Positions 32,656 to 32,790 of a stretch of DNA of 32,790 nucleotides are shown here, one piece after another. The translations under genes were made by a program, and so were the position numbers. The notes below the pieces were generated by a model. It did not search any database. It had not been told where the DNA came from and saw only the letters and a program-made list of their open reading frames with translations. Where the stretch lies: the NCBI GenBank assembly GCA_017650105.1, contig JAGCFO010000040.1:1-32790 (forward strand). The letters are read 5' to 3'. Position 1 is the first letter of the stretch. Each line of letters begins with the position of its first letter. Source of the DNA: Bacteroidaceae bacterium. GTDB taxonomy: Bacteria; Bacteroidota; Bacteroidia; Bacteroidales; Bacteroidaceae.

Positions 32656-32790
32656 TTTTCCTGATTTTGGTTGACAGTTTTTTTGCTTTTTCCTGAGGTG
32701 GTTGACACTTGTTTTCCTGACTTGGTTGTCATTTTCCTGAATTGGTTGACACCTTTCCTGAAAAGGTTGACATTTTCCTGGAAAAGTTGA
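32656..32790 (+). repeat. Six tandem 20-bp repeats, IS21-end-like or iteron-like (runs off edge)
   Basis: Units of the form TTTTCCTGAnnnGGTTGACA start at 32656, 32688, 32712, 32732, 32753 and 32773. The spacing tightens to 20-21 bases toward the right edge, where the last unit is cut. The complement (TGTCAACC then TCAGGAAAA) resembles the multiple terminal repeats that the transposase binds at ends of Bacteroidetes IS21-family elements, from general knowledge. No transposase gene is in the window. Confidence 0.7.

Larger units (their letters stand above)
32202..32790. other. Non-coding right end, repeat-rich
   Basis: I see no convincing gene in these 589 bases. They hold three TTTTTGAGGG repeats, a pair of 18-bp inverted repeats around an AT-rich stretch, and six 20-bp tandem repeats running off the edge. 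Short frames here mainly translate the repeats. Confidence 0.6.

Overview
The window looks like chromosomal DNA of a Bacteroidales bacterium, most likely Prevotella or a close relative. The evidence is the Bacteroidetes-type promoters (-33 TTTG, -7 TAnnTTTG), the near absence of Shine-Dalgarno sequences, an Oar-like TonB-dependent receptor with a BACON/OB-fold lipoprotein, an M49 dipeptidyl peptidase III lipoprotein, and the conserved gene runs rsfS-ftsH-cdsA and parA-parB-DUF5683-mltD-rel. The species assignment is an inference.

Layout. Bases 1-100 hold the 3' end of a 5S rRNA gene and its terminator, so an rRNA operon ends at the left edge. Bases 807-5797 are a two-gene outer-membrane unit (receptor plus surface lipoprotein). 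Bases 6124-9641 hold a TPR protein with an apparently leaderless transcript, DPP III and an AlkD-like protein. Bases 9699-12187 hold a Fur-family regulator translationally coupled to purA, then a membrane zinc peptidase. Bases 12407-15967 encode one large secreted modular protein. tRNA-Gln(CTG) lies on the minus strand at 16393-16463. Bases 16606-20136 are rsfS-ftsH-cdsA, converging on the minus-strand pair surE-lpxB. A divergent promoter region with a perfect DnaA box separates surE from parA-parB-DUF5683-mltD-rel (22339-28712). These are mostly housekeeping genes: ribosome hibernation, membrane proteolysis, phospholipid and lipid A synthesis, chromosome segregation, murein turnover and (p)ppGpp control.

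The right end (28.7-32.8 kb) differs. It holds an unrecognised predicted DNA-binding/membrane protein, an AT-rich unrecognised secreted protein, gene remnants, a perfect palindrome and structured intergenic DNA. A 59-bp imperfect direct repeat brackets the segment 28789-32201. Beyond it lie an AT-rich stretch between perfect 18-bp inverted repeats and six 20-bp tandem repeats that run off the window edge.

The most unusual signal is an interspersed repeat family with a 21-bp period (core CGCGATATGAAGAAG). It occupies five intergenic regions between 0.4 and 23.2 kb and also appears in frame in the C-terminal tail of FtsH as 7-residue units. Separately, the protein at 29055-30059 carries what looks like an in-frame G+C-rich intergenic repeat between its N-terminal domain and its membrane helix. 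So two proteins here appear to contain peptides derived from genomic repeats.
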